A stretch of 64,000 bases of DNA from Prevotella sp. (GTDB taxonomy: Bacteria; Bacteroidota; Bacteroidia; Bacteroidales; Bacteroidaceae): NCBI GenBank assembly GCA_017458005.1, contig JAFTGH010000035.1, positions 20,825 to 84,824 of the forward strand, in the 5' to 3' direction. Position numbers and translations under genes: made by a program. The notes under the pieces were generated by a model, which was not told where the DNA came from, did no database searches, and saw only the letters and a list, made by a program, of their open reading frames with translations. Positions 8,391-16,505 of the stretch are shown here, piece by piece (the first letter of the stretch is position 1; every line of letters starts with the position of its first letter).

Positions 8391-9755
8391 ATGACAAAGA
8401 TAGTTAAGGTCATGTGTGGGCTGCTGGCAGCCATGACATTACTGGCTTCGTGTATGAAAGACGACGACAGTTCCAGTACTCTTTATAATGATACGGCAAT
8501 CACAGCATTCTCCCTAGGAACGCTGAACAGATATCTGCATACCACCTCCTCTACAGGGACGGACTCTATCTATAAGGTTACGGTTACAGGCAGCGACTAT
8601 AAGTTCAGTATCGACCAGGCTACGCATCGTATCTTTAACGCAGACTCCCTACCTGTAGGAACAGACATGGAGCATGTCGTTACCTATGTCACGGCATTGA
8701 ATAACGGCAGTGTGTTTGTCAAGAGCGCGAAAAGTGATTCAGTCATGTATCATAGTTCCGCAGACAGTCTCGACTTCTCTGTACCTCGTGTTTTCCTTGT
8801 GACAGCCAGTGACGGCTCTGGTTATGAGGAATATACTGTTCAGATCAATGTCCATCAGGAGGAAGGAGAGCAGTTTGTGTGGATGCGTCATGCTGATAGC
8901 GATGACATCGCCGCATTAGAGGCTGCCAAGGCTGTCATGATTGACGAGGAACTCTTCGTCTTTGGTGTAAAGGCAGGGAAGACAGTTGGCTATAAGACCA
9001 CAGACGGGGAGAGTTGGACAACGCTTTCAGAGATAGATGACGAGACGGCATATCGGAATATCATGGTCTTTGATGGGAGCCTTTATACACTCGTGAATGG
9101 CTCTCTGCAAAGTTCTGCCGATGGTGAGACGTGGAGCGTTGTGAAGGCGGATGTGGAGGTCAGTCAGTTGGTGGCATCCAATAGCGGAGAGTTGTATGGT
9201 CTTTCTACTGCTGGTGTCATCCTGTTCTCTGAAGACGGTGGCGTGACATGGAACGAGGATATGTTCGATGAGGATGTCACTTGGTTGCCCCAGGAGGAAA
9301 TCGCTTACGCCTGTCTTCCTGTTCAGATGACCTATGGCGCAGAGCAGATTGTCTTGGCTGGTATTTCCTCAGCGATTCCCTCTATTGAGTCGGTTTGGAG
9401 AAAGATATCAGAGCATGACGTCCAGAGCCAGGAAGATAAATGGATATATATAGACCGCTCCGACAACAACCGTTTCGCTTTGCCACAGTTGAAGAATCTG
9501 GTGATGATGCCCTATGATGATGGTATCCTTGCGTGGGGTGTTGAGGATGGCGAGTTCTCTTCCATCTATCAGAGTCGCGACAATGGCATTATCTGGAAAA
9601 AGAACACGAACTATCAACTGCCAGAGAATTTCAAAGGCAGTACGACCTCTTTTGCCGCAACTACTGATGGCAAGGAGATATGGTTGGTAAGTGGGGATAC
9701 AGGAGAGATTTGGCAGGGACACCTTAATAAGGTTGCCTGGGAAAAGTCAGAATAG
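8391..9755 (+). CDS. DUF6242-like lipoprotein
   Basis: A 454-residue lipoprotein. ATG 8391 is chosen because it gives a clean signal and lipobox (TLLASC, Cys 21) followed by an acidic DDDSSS linker of the kind linked to surface export in Bacteroidota. The N-terminal part looks like a small beta domain; the rest has repeated short motifs (GESWTTLSE, GETWSVV, GVTWNED, GIIWKKN) with the Asp-box/sialidase-like pattern of a beta-propeller. I assign it to DUF6242 from memory of Bacteroides and Prevotella annotations, so the family name is less certain than the topology. It starts the envelope cluster, 5 nt before the PorG-like gene. Role unknown. Confidence 0.7.
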   Translation: MTKIVKVMCGLLAAMTLLASCMKDDDSSSTLYNDTAITAFSLGTLNRYLHTTSSTGTDSIYKVTVTGSDYKFSIDQATHRIFNADSLPVGTDMEHVVTYVTALNNGSVFVKSAKSDSVMYHSSADSLDFSVPRVFLVTASDGSGYEEYTVQINVHQEEGEQFVWMRHADSDDIAALEAAKAVMIDEELFVFGVKAGKTVGYKTTDGESWTTLSEIDDETAYRNIMVFDGSLYTLVNGSLQSSADGETWSVVKADVEVSQLVASNSGELYGLSTAGVILFSEDGGVTWNEDMFDEDVTWLPQEEIAYACLPVQMTYGAEQIVLAGISSAIPSIESVWRKISEHDVQSQEDKWIYIDRSDNNRFALPQLKNLVMMPYDDGILAWGVEDGEFSSIYQSRDNGIIWKKNTNYQLPENFKGSTTSFAATTDGKEIWLVSGDTGEIWQGHLNKVAWEKSE

Positions 9756-9760
9756 GATAG

Positions 9761-10438
9761 ATGTTGAAGAAGACGCTATTATCCATCTTGCTGCTGACCA
9801 TGACGGTTGCCCTCAGCGCTCAGGACGCTCCTGAATATCGTGCTGAGATAGGAGGAGGAATAGGTCTTGTCGCCTACGAAGGTGACTTCAATGGAAACCT
9901 GTTTAAGAATATGCAGCCGATGTTCACTTTGCTGGGACGCTATAAGTTCAACCCACGTATGGCATTGGCACTGAATGTGAGTTATGGGAAGATCAAAGGG
10001 TCATCGAAGGATGCGAAGACCTATTACCCCGATATCCCTGTCACGGATTTCAGCCATGGACTGTTGGATGTGGGGGTAAGATACGAGTATAACTTCTGGC
10101 CCTATGGCACAGGAAGAGAGTATCGTGGAGCGAAATGCCTTACACCTTATTTATATATAGGGATGGGCGCAACGATGGTGAAGCCTGAGAAGACAGAGAT
10201 AGCCTTTAACCTGCCAATAGGAGCGGGTGTGAAATATAAAGTAGGAGAGCGTGTGAATCTCGCACTGGAATGGGCAATGCATTTCACGTCGAGTGATATG
10301 CTTGATGGTGTGAAGGACCCTTATGGCATTCAGAGCAGCGGACTTTTCAAGAATACCGACTGCTATAGCCATTTGCGCATGTCCTTGACCTATGATATAT
10401 GGGCTAAATGTAAAACTTGTCATAATGATAGAGACTGA
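9761..10438 (+). CDS. PorG-like outer membrane beta-barrel protein (DUF6089)
   Basis: A 225-residue exported protein: signal peptide MLKKTLLSILLLTMTVALSAQ, then alternating-hydrophobicity strands typical of an 8-stranded outer membrane barrel (GGGIGLVAYEGDFNG, ARYKFN-type and VRYEYNF strands). The C-terminal tail CKTCHNDRD carries a CxxC pair, a feature I associate with DUF6089/PorG proteins. In type IX secretion bacteria PorG is an outer membrane part of the secretion machine; many Bacteroidota without a full system also keep this gene next to uppS and bamA, as here. I see no other por/gld genes in the window, so a secretion role is not shown. Confidence 0.75.
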   Translation: MLKKTLLSILLLTMTVALSAQDAPEYRAEIGGGIGLVAYEGDFNGNLFKNMQPMFTLLGRYKFNPRMALALNVSYGKIKGSSKDAKTYYPDIPVTDFSHGLLDVGVRYEYNFWPYGTGREYRGAKCLTPYLYIGMGATMVKPEKTEIAFNLPIGAGVKYKVGERVNLALEWAMHFTSSDMLDGVKDPYGIQSSGLFKNTDCYSHLRMSLTYDIWAKCKTCHNDRD

Positions 10439-10445
10439 AAACGAT

Positions 10446-11183
10446 ATGGAGCAACAATTAGATATGACACGTATTCCCAAGCATATTGCCATCATTATGG
10501 ATGGTAATGGACGATGGGCTATGGATCGTGGACTGGATCGTACGTTTGGGCACAAGGCTGGGCTTGACAACCTGGAGACTATAACCACCCTATGTTCTAA
10601 CTTAGGTGTGAAGTATCTGACAGTTTATGCCTTCTCCATAGAGAACTTCAACAGACCTGCATACGAGGTGGAGGCGTTGATGGGATTGGTCCTCAGTTTC
10701 ATCAAGATGGACCTCTTCCATAATAATAATGTGAGTTTCCACGTAGTAGGTGATCGTGAACGCCTTCCAAAGAGCGTGCAAGACAAACTGCGCTCGATGG
10801 AGGAGGAGACAGCGATGTACGATGGTATGGCGATGACGATTGCCATGGGCTATTCCTCTAAACAGGAGTTGGTGAGTGCCACAAAGAGGATTGCCCGTAA
10901 GGTTCAAAGCGGTGAGATAAGTGCTGATGACATCAGTGAGGAAACGATTAGCGAGCATCTGTGGACGGCATGGATGCCAGATCCCGACTTGCTTATCCGC
11001 ACGGGTGGCGAGATACGTATTTCCAACTACCTGCTCTGGCAGTGTGCCTATTCAGAGTTCTACTTCTGTGACACCTACTGGCCGGACTTCGGTGAGGAGG
11101 ATCTCCACAAGGCAATAGCCAGTTTCCAGAGTCGTCAGCGTCGCTTTGGTAAGACAGAGGCACAAGTGGAAGAAGAAAAGTAA
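10446..11183 (+). CDS. uppS: Isoprenyl transferase (undecaprenyl diphosphate synthase)
   Basis: Cis-prenyltransferase that condenses isopentenyl diphosphate onto farnesyl diphosphate to give the C55 lipid carrier for peptidoglycan and polysaccharides. 245 residues from ATG 10446; ATG codons at 10392 and 10425 in the same frame would overlap the PorG-like gene. The signature IAIIMDGNGRWA (catalytic Asp 19) and the downstream RTGGEIRISNYLLWQCAYSE segment are intact. Sits between the PorG-like gene and bamA. Its stop codon at 11181-11183 is inside an octamer repeat array. Confidence 0.93.
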   Translation: MEQQLDMTRIPKHIAIIMDGNGRWAMDRGLDRTFGHKAGLDNLETITTLCSNLGVKYLTVYAFSIENFNRPAYEVEALMGLVLSFIKMDLFHNNNVSFHVVGDRERLPKSVQDKLRSMEEETAMYDGMAMTIAMGYSSKQELVSATKRIARKVQSGEISADDISEETISEHLWTAWMPDPDLLIRTGGEIRISNYLLWQCAYSEFYFCDTYWPDFGEEDLHKAIASFQSRQRRFGKTEAQVEEEK

Positions 11184-11203
11184 AAAGGTAAAAAAGTAAA
11201 GAA
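11180..11203 (+). repeat. GTAAAAAG octamer array between uppS and bamA
   Basis: Three 8-bp units (11180-11187, 11188-11195, 11196-11203, the last degenerate), beginning with the base before the uppS stop codon. An inverted set of the same octamer lies at 11253-11284 in the bamA signal sequence, so the mRNA could fold back across the bamA start codon. Confidence 0.8.
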
Positions 11204-11207
11204 ATAA

Positions 11208-13895
11208 ATGAATATAAATATGACACATAAGGTTAAAGGGATGGTAAAATGGTTTTTACCTTTTTACCTTCTTACCTTTTTACCTTTAAGCGTTAACGCA
11301 CAGGATGTGATCGTTCATCCAGATATCTCGTATGCGGGAACACCCAGAACCTGCGAGATAGGTGGCATCGCTGTCAAGGGCGTAGAGGGCTATGAGGATT
11401 ATGTGCTGACAGGTTTGTCGGGTCTTACGGTAGGTCAGGAGATTACTGTTCCTGGCTCAGAGATTACGGATGCGGTGAAACGCTACTGGCGTCATGGTCT
11501 GTTCTCTCGCGTGTCAATTACGGCGGATTCTATTGTCGGCTCCAAGATATACTTGTGTATCCATCTTGCTACACGCCCTCGTGTCAGTCGCATCAACTAT
11601 AATGGCATTAAGAAGTCAGAGCGTGAGGATATGGAGGCGAAACTGGGTATTATGCGAGGCAGTCAGATTACGCCGAACATGATAGACCGTGCCAAGATTC
11701 TCGCGAAACGCTATTTTGACGACAAGGGCTTCAAGAACGCAGAGATAGAGATTGTACAGCGTGATGATGTGACAGACAATAATATGGTCATCTTGGATGT
11801 GAATATCGACAAGAAAGACAAGATGAAAGTCCGTAACATCATCTTTGAGGGCAACGAGAAACTCTCCTCCAGAAAGATCAAGGGAACGATTTTCAAGAAG
11901 GGAGCCTTTGGTAAGATCAATGAGGCTGGTAAGTTTGGTAATATCTTCAAGGCAAAGAAGTTTACCCAAGAGCGTTATGATGAGGCTAAAAAGGCACTGA
12001 TTGACAAATATAATGAGTTGGGCTATCGTGATGCCGTCATCTTGGAAGACTCCGTATGGAACAATGACGAGAAGCATGTCAACGTCTATGTGAAAGTTGA
12101 GGAGGGTCAACGTTATTATATCCGTAATATCACATGGGTTGGTAATACCGTGGTGACCACCGACTATCTGAATGCGGTGTTAGGCATGAAGAAGGGCGAT
12201 ATCTATAATCAGAAGCAGATGAACAAGCGTCTGTCGGAAGATGAGGATGCCGTGGGCAATTACTATTGGAACAATGGTTATCTCTTCTATAACCTCCAGC
12301 CCACTGAGGTGAACATCGTAGGCGACTCTATCGACTTGGAGATGCGAATCCAGGAGGGTACTCAGGCTCATATCAGCCATGTGCGTATCTATGGTAACGA
12401 CCGTCTCTATGAGGAGGTGGTTCGTCGTGAACTCCGCACCAAGCCTGGTGACCTGTTCTCTAAGGATGCCCTCCAGCGTTCTGCACGTGAGATTGCCTCT
12501 ATGGGTTATTTCGATCCAGAGAAGGTGAACCCCGATATCAAACCGAACTATGAGGATGGTACGGTGGATATCAACTGGGAGTTGGAGCAGAAGTCTAACG
12601 ACCAGTTGGAGTTCTCGCTTGGTTGGGGACAGACGGGTGTCATCGGACGTGTGGGTGTGAAGTTGAATAACTTCTCTATGCGCAACCTCTTTGGCAAGAA
12701 CAAGATGCACCGTGGTATTATGCCGATTGGTGATGGAGAGCAGTTGTCATTGTCCCTGCAGACCAATGGTCGCTATTATAGTTCTATCTCTACGGGCTAT
12801 AGCACGGGATGGTTCGGTGGTAAGCGTCCGAATGCCTTGAATGTCAGTGCTTTCTACTCAAAGCAAAGTGATATCTCCAGCAGTTATCGTAATAATGCAC
12901 TTTATAATAACTACAGTTATTATTACGGTGGTTATGGCATGTATAATAATGCCTATTACAACTATGACTCCATGCTGGACGACGATAAATATATCAAGAT
13001 GTTTGGTGCCTCTATCGGATGGGGTAAGCGCCTGCGTTGGCCTGACGACTATTTCCAGTTGTCCGTCCAGTTGTCATATACTCGTTATATGTTGCGTGAC
13101 TGGAACTACTTCATTATCTCGAACGGTAACTGTAACAACATCAACCTGGGTGTGACTCTCTCACGTACCTCTACTGATAACCAACTCTTCCCACGTCGTG
13201 GATCAGAGTTCATGGCTTCTGTCACACTCACACCGCCCTGGTCATCCTTTGACAATAAGGACTATGAGCATCTTGCCACCGACCGCACCTCCGCTACTTT
13301 CGAGAGTGAGCAGCAGGACAAGTACCGTTGGATTGAGTATCACAAGTGGAAGTTTAAGTCACGTACCTTCACCTCTCTGACCAATGGGCAGAAGTGTCTG
13401 GTGCTGATGACTCGTGTGGAACTTGGTTTGCTGGGTTCTTACAATAAATATAAGAAGTCGCCCTTCGAGACTTTCTATGTAGGTGGTGACGGTATGAGTG
13501 GCTATTCCTCTGGCTATGCGGAGGAGACGATAGGTCTGCGTGGTTACGATAACGGCTCTATCTCTAACACGGCAGCCTATGAGGCTGGAACCAGTGCTTA
13601 CTATAATGCCTATGCCTACGACCGCTTTACGCTGGAGTTGCGCTATCCGTTTATGTTGGGTAACACCACCATCTACGGACTGGGCTTCCTCGAGGGTGGT
13701 AACGCATGGGTTGATACGAAGAAGTTCAATCCGTTCGACATGAAGCGTTCTGCTGGTGTCGGTGTCCGTATCTTCCTGCCAATGGTTGGTCTGATGGGTA
13801 TCGACTGGGCTTACGGTTTCGACAAGGTATATAGTGGCAGTTCTTACTCCAAGGGAGGAAGCCAGTTCCACTTTATCTTAGGACAGGAGTTCTAG
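11208..13895 (+). CDS. bamA: Outer membrane protein assembly factor BamA
   Basis: Central, normally essential component that inserts beta-barrel proteins into the outer membrane. 895 residues: signal peptide (about 1-33, with core LPFYLLTFLPL), POTRA repeats through about residue 440, and a C-terminal 16-strand barrel ending in the aromatic FHFILGQEF, the usual C-terminal barrel signal. Family motif VGVRIFLP is present near the end. ATG codons at 11221 and 11241 are alternative starts in frame. The signal sequence is built from TTTTTACC octamers and is 87% identical over 63 bp to that of the downstream ompH gene (55 of 63 bases). Part of the uppS-bamA-skp-murI cluster. Confidence 0.95.
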   Translation: MNINMTHKVKGMVKWFLPFYLLTFLPLSVNAQDVIVHPDISYAGTPRTCEIGGIAVKGVEGYEDYVLTGLSGLTVGQEITVPGSEITDAVKRYWRHGLFSRVSITADSIVGSKIYLCIHLATRPRVSRINYNGIKKSEREDMEAKLGIMRGSQITPNMIDRAKILAKRYFDDKGFKNAEIEIVQRDDVTDNNMVILDVNIDKKDKMKVRNIIFEGNEKLSSRKIKGTIFKKGAFGKINEAGKFGNIFKAKKFTQERYDEAKKALIDKYNELGYRDAVILEDSVWNNDEKHVNVYVKVEEGQRYYIRNITWVGNTVVTTDYLNAVLGMKKGDIYNQKQMNKRLSEDEDAVGNYYWNNGYLFYNLQPTEVNIVGDSIDLEMRIQEGTQAHISHVRIYGNDRLYEEVVRRELRTKPGDLFSKDALQRSAREIASMGYFDPEKVNPDIKPNYEDGTVDINWELEQKSNDQLEFSLGWGQTGVIGRVGVKLNNFSMRNLFGKNKMHRGIMPIGDGEQLSLSLQTNGRYYSSISTGYSTGWFGGKRPNALNVSAFYSKQSDISSSYRNNALYNNYSYYYGGYGMYNNAYYNYDSMLDDDKYIKMFGASIGWGKRLRWPDDYFQLSVQLSYTRYMLRDWNYFIISNGNCNNINLGVTLSRTSTDNQLFPRRGSEFMASVTLTPPWSSFDNKDYEHLATDRTSATFESEQQDKYRWIEYHKWKFKSRTFTSLTNGQKCLVLMTRVELGLLGSYNKYKKSPFETFYVGGDGMSGYSSGYAEETIGLRGYDNGSISNTAAYEAGTSAYYNAYAYDRFTLELRYPFMLGNTTIYGLGFLEGGNAWVDTKKFNPFDMKRSAGVGVRIFLPMVGLMGIDWAYGFDKVYSGSSYSKGGSQFHFILGQEF
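11253..11284 (+). repeat. TTTTTACC octamers encoding BamA signal-peptide core
   Basis: Four 8-bp units of TTTTTACC (the third is TTCTTACC), coding part of FLPFYLLTFLP. This is the reverse complement of the intergenic octamer. Because 8 is not a multiple of 3, three units cover all three phases and every phase reads as hydrophobic residues without stops. Confidence 0.85.
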
Positions 13896-13900
13896 TAAAG

Positions 13901-13964
13901 GTAAAAAAGTAAAAAGGTAAAAAAGTAAAAAGGTAAAAAAGTAAAAAGGTAAAAAGGTAAAAAT
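13901..13964 (+). repeat. GTAAAAAG octamer array upstream of ompH
   Basis: Eight uninterrupted 8-bp units alternating GTAAAAAA and GTAAAAAG, the longest and purest array in the window, starting 5 nt after the bamA stop codon. Inverted copies lie at 14087-14117 in the next gene. Copy number is a good candidate for strain variation. Confidence 0.9.
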
Positions 13965-14037
13965 AGAAAAGCGAAAACCTTTAAACCTTGCTGAAGTTTT
14001 TACGTCATAGAGATGTAACATAAAAAAGAGTACGATT

Positions 14038-14589
14038 ATGAAAAGTCAGAGTATTAAAAATAAGGTAATGGGTATGGTGAAATGGGTTTTACCTTTTTAC
14101 CTCTTTACCTTTTTACCTTTAAACGCTTCCGCACAGAAGTTCGCCTTGTTGGATATGGACTATATCTTGAAGAATGTTCCTGCCTATGAGCGTGCTAATG
14201 AGCAGTTGGCACAGGTGTCCAAGAAGTGGCAGGCAGAGGTGGAGGCACTTCAGACAGAGGCGCAGACGATGTACAAGGACTACCAGAAGGAAGTTGTATT
14301 TCTCTCTCAGGAGCAGAAGAAGGCTCGCCAGGACGCTATCATGGAGAAAGAGCGTGAGGCTTCTGAGTTGAAGAAGAAATACTTTGGTCCTGAGGGTGAG
14401 TTGTTCAAGAAGCGCACTGCATTGATGTCTCCCATCCAGGAGGAGATCTATAATGCGGTGAGTGAGATAGCGGACCTTCGTGGCTATCAACTGGTGCTTG
14501 ATCGTGCCAGTGACAGTGGTATCATCTTTGGCTCCCCCAAAGTAGATATCTCCAGTGAGGTATTGAGTAGATTAGGATATTCAAATTAA
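14038..14589 (+). CDS. OmpH/Skp family periplasmic chaperone (copy 1)
   Basis: 183-residue OmpH-family chaperone that escorts unfolded outer membrane proteins to BamA. Long signal region (about 1-32) with core LPFYLFTFLPL encoded by octamer repeats, then FALLDMDYILKNVPAYERA and a charged coiled-coil hairpin (about 50-125) rich in Glu, Gln and Lys, closing with a short hydrophobic tail. First of three tandem Skp-like genes after bamA, 22 nt before the second. The Skp trimer architecture (tentacle-like helices) fits the predicted coiled coil. Confidence 0.9.
   Translation: MKSQSIKNKVMGMVKWVLPFYLFTFLPLNASAQKFALLDMDYILKNVPAYERANEQLAQVSKKWQAEVEALQTEAQTMYKDYQKEVVFLSQEQKKARQDAIMEKEREASELKKKYFGPEGELFKKRTALMSPIQEEIYNAVSEIADLRGYQLVLDRASDSGIIFGSPKVDISSEVLSRLGYSN
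14074..14136 (+). repeat. Signal-sequence duplicate of bamA 11241-11303
   Basis: Sixty-three bases matching the bamA signal region at 55 positions with no gaps, from the internal ATG through the Ala-Gln cleavage site. The two mature proteins are unrelated, so the export signal has been copied or both grew from the same octamer element (14087-14117 here). Confidence 0.8.
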
Positions 14590-14611
14590 TAACAATAAAT
14601 CGAACAAGAAA

Positions 14612-15106
14612 ATGAAGAAAGTACTTTTAATGTTGTTTATGTTTGCCCCTTTGGCAACATTTGCACAGAAGTTTGGTCATGTTAACTCTCAGGAGATCAT
14701 CCAGGCTATGCCTGAGTTCACCAAGGCTCGTACCGATATCGAGGCATTGACCAAGACCTATGAGGCAGACCTGAAGAGTATGCAGGATGAGTTGCAGAAG
14801 AAGGCTGAGGCTTATGAGAAGGAGCAGGCTACCCTGCCCGCTAACATCAAGGAGCGTCGTGAGAAGGAACTGCAGGATATGTACCAGAAGATTCAGCAGA
14901 CCTATCAGGATAACCAGCAGGCTCTTGCCAAAGAGCAGTCGGAGAGAATGCAGGCTATCCAGACCAAGGTACTTGACGCTATCAAGCAGGTAGGTCAGTC
15001 TGGCAACTACGTGTATATCATGGATCTCGCAGGTGGTGTTCCTTATATCAGTTCCACCCTCTCTACGGATGTTACCGCAGAGGTCAAGAAGAAACTTGGT
15101 TTGTAA
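14612..15106 (+). CDS. OmpH/Skp family periplasmic chaperone (copy 2)
   Basis: 164-residue Skp-like chaperone. Signal peptide MKKVLLMLFMFAPLATFAQ, then KFGHVNSQEIIQAMPEFTKA, which is the OmpH N-terminal motif, and a coiled-coil region about residues 45-115 with many Gln, Glu and Lys. C-terminal VYIMDLAGGVPYISSTLSTDVT resembles the strand that closes the Skp body. Unlike copy 1, its signal peptide contains no octamer repeats. 20 nt before copy 3. Confidence 0.92.
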   Translation: MKKVLLMLFMFAPLATFAQKFGHVNSQEIIQAMPEFTKARTDIEALTKTYEADLKSMQDELQKKAEAYEKEQATLPANIKERREKELQDMYQKIQQTYQDNQQALAKEQSERMQAIQTKVLDAIKQVGQSGNYVYIMDLAGGVPYISSTLSTDVTAEVKKKLGL

Positions 15107-15126
15107 TTAATTAATAAACATACGAT

Positions 15127-15639
15127 ATGAAACGGTTTTTATTACTATTATTAACCGTCATCTCTCTTTCAGCATCGGCACAGTCTACTGAGCCGTTGCT
15201 GAAATTTGGTTTTCTGAGTTATGAGGGAGTACTGCAGTCGATGAGTGACTATGCCCTTGTCGAGGCGAATATGCAGCAACTTCAGGATCAGTATGCCGCA
15301 GAGCAGAAACGAGTAGAGGACGAGTTTAACAAGAAGTATGAGGAGTTCCTTGACGGACAGCGCGAATTCCCACAGACCATCTTGCAGAAGCGCCAGAGTG
15401 AGTTGCAGGAGTTGATGGAGAAGAACATCGCCTTCAAGAAAGAGTGTCAGCGTCAACTTGCCGAGGCAAGAGAGCAGGCATTGGCTCCTTTGAAGCAGCG
15501 TCTTGCTGACGCCTTGGTGAAGGTGGGCGGTGAGCAGGCTCTTGCCTTTATCCTCAACACCGACCAGAATGTAGCCCCTTGGATCAATACCGCTATGGGT
15601 GTTGACGTGACAGAGGCTGTGAAGGTGTTGCTGAAATAA
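15127..15639 (+). CDS. OmpH/Skp family periplasmic chaperone (copy 3)
   Basis: 170-residue Skp-like protein: signal peptide MKRFLLLLLTVISLSASAQ, motif LKFGFLSYEGVLQSMSDYALV, a coiled coil at about 50-120, and a C-terminal FILNTDQNVAPWINTAMGVDVT strand. More diverged than copy 2 but with the same layout. Its stop codon TAATG overlaps the murI start, so it is translationally coupled to murI. Confidence 0.9.
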   Translation: MKRFLLLLLTVISLSASAQSTEPLLKFGFLSYEGVLQSMSDYALVEANMQQLQDQYAAEQKRVEDEFNKKYEEFLDGQREFPQTILQKRQSELQELMEKNIAFKKECQRQLAEAREQALAPLKQRLADALVKVGGEQALAFILNTDQNVAPWINTAMGVDVTEAVKVLLK

Positions 15640-16505
15640 TGACTAACAGCCAACAGCCAATAGCCAATAGCCAACTGCCCAAGATACCCGGACCTATCGG
15701 TATCTTTGACAGTGGATATGGCGGACTGACCATCCTGCATGGCATCCGCCAATTGTTGCCCCAGTATGACTACCTCTACTTGGGCGATAATGCCCGCGCA
15801 CCTTACGGTACTCGCTCCTTCGATGTGGTCTATGAGTTCACCCGTCAGGCGGTCATCCGTCTCTTCGAGATGGGCTGCCATCTGGTGGTCTTGGGGTGTA
15901 ACACGGCTTCGGCAAAGGCGTTACGCACCATTCAGCAGAACGACCTCCCCAACCTTGACCCGCAGCGTCGTGTCTTGGGTATCATACGTCCTACAGCAGA
16001 GGTGATTGGGTCATTGACCCATTCACGTCATGTGGGTATCTTTGCTACCGAGGGTACTATCAAGAGCGAGAGTTATAACTTAGAGATTCATAAGTTTTTT
16101 CCAGACATTCAGGTCAGCGGTGTCGCCTGTCCGTTCTGGGTCCCCTTGGTGGAGTATAATGAGGCTGACTCCCCGGGCGCGGACTATTTCGTGAAGAAGC
16201 GCATCGACCAGATCCTGCGCATGGACCCAGAGATAGACACCATCATCTTAGGCTGTACCCATTATCCTATCCTATTGCCTAAGATTCATAAGTACATCCC
16301 CCGTGGCATCCGTATTATCTCACAAGGGGAGTATGTCGCAGAGGCATTGCAAAAGTATTTCCTGCGCCATCCCGACGTGGAGCAGCGTTGCACACAAGGC
16401 GGTCAGGTGCATTACCTGACGACCGAGAATCCTGAGAAGTTCAAGGAACAGGCACAGTTGTTCCTCCACGAGCCAGTGGAAGTGGAGAATATCACGCTTG
16501 GCTAG
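15639..16505 (+). CDS. murI: Glutamate racemase
   Basis: Makes D-glutamate for peptidoglycan. 288 residues; both catalytic cysteines are present (LGCNTASAKA and LGCTHYPIL), with the N-terminal IGIFDSGYGGLTIL. The ATG overlaps the last base of the preceding ompH stop. The first 17 residues (TNSQQPIANSQLP...) are an added low-complexity tail encoded by 7-bp repeats (15644-15678); the conserved domain begins near residue 19. It closes the envelope cluster, and its stop overlaps by 4 bp the stop of the opposite-strand permease gene. Confidence 0.93.
   Translation: MTNSQQPIANSQLPKIPGPIGIFDSGYGGLTILHGIRQLLPQYDYLYLGDNARAPYGTRSFDVVYEFTRQAVIRLFEMGCHLVVLGCNTASAKALRTIQQNDLPNLDPQRRVLGIIRPTAEVIGSLTHSRHVGIFATEGTIKSESYNLEIHKFFPDIQVSGVACPFWVPLVEYNEADSPGADYFVKKRIDQILRMDPEIDTIILGCTHYPILLPKIHKYIPRGIRIISQGEYVAEALQKYFLRHPDVEQRCTQGGQVHYLTTENPEKFKEQAQLFLHEPVEVENITLG
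15644..15678 (+). repeat. Heptamer repeats in murI N-terminus
   Basis: Five 7-bp units close to ACAGCCA/ATAGCCA/ACTGCCC in succession. They encode an Asn/Ser/Gln/Pro-rich extension that is not part of the racemase fold. Confidence 0.65.
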
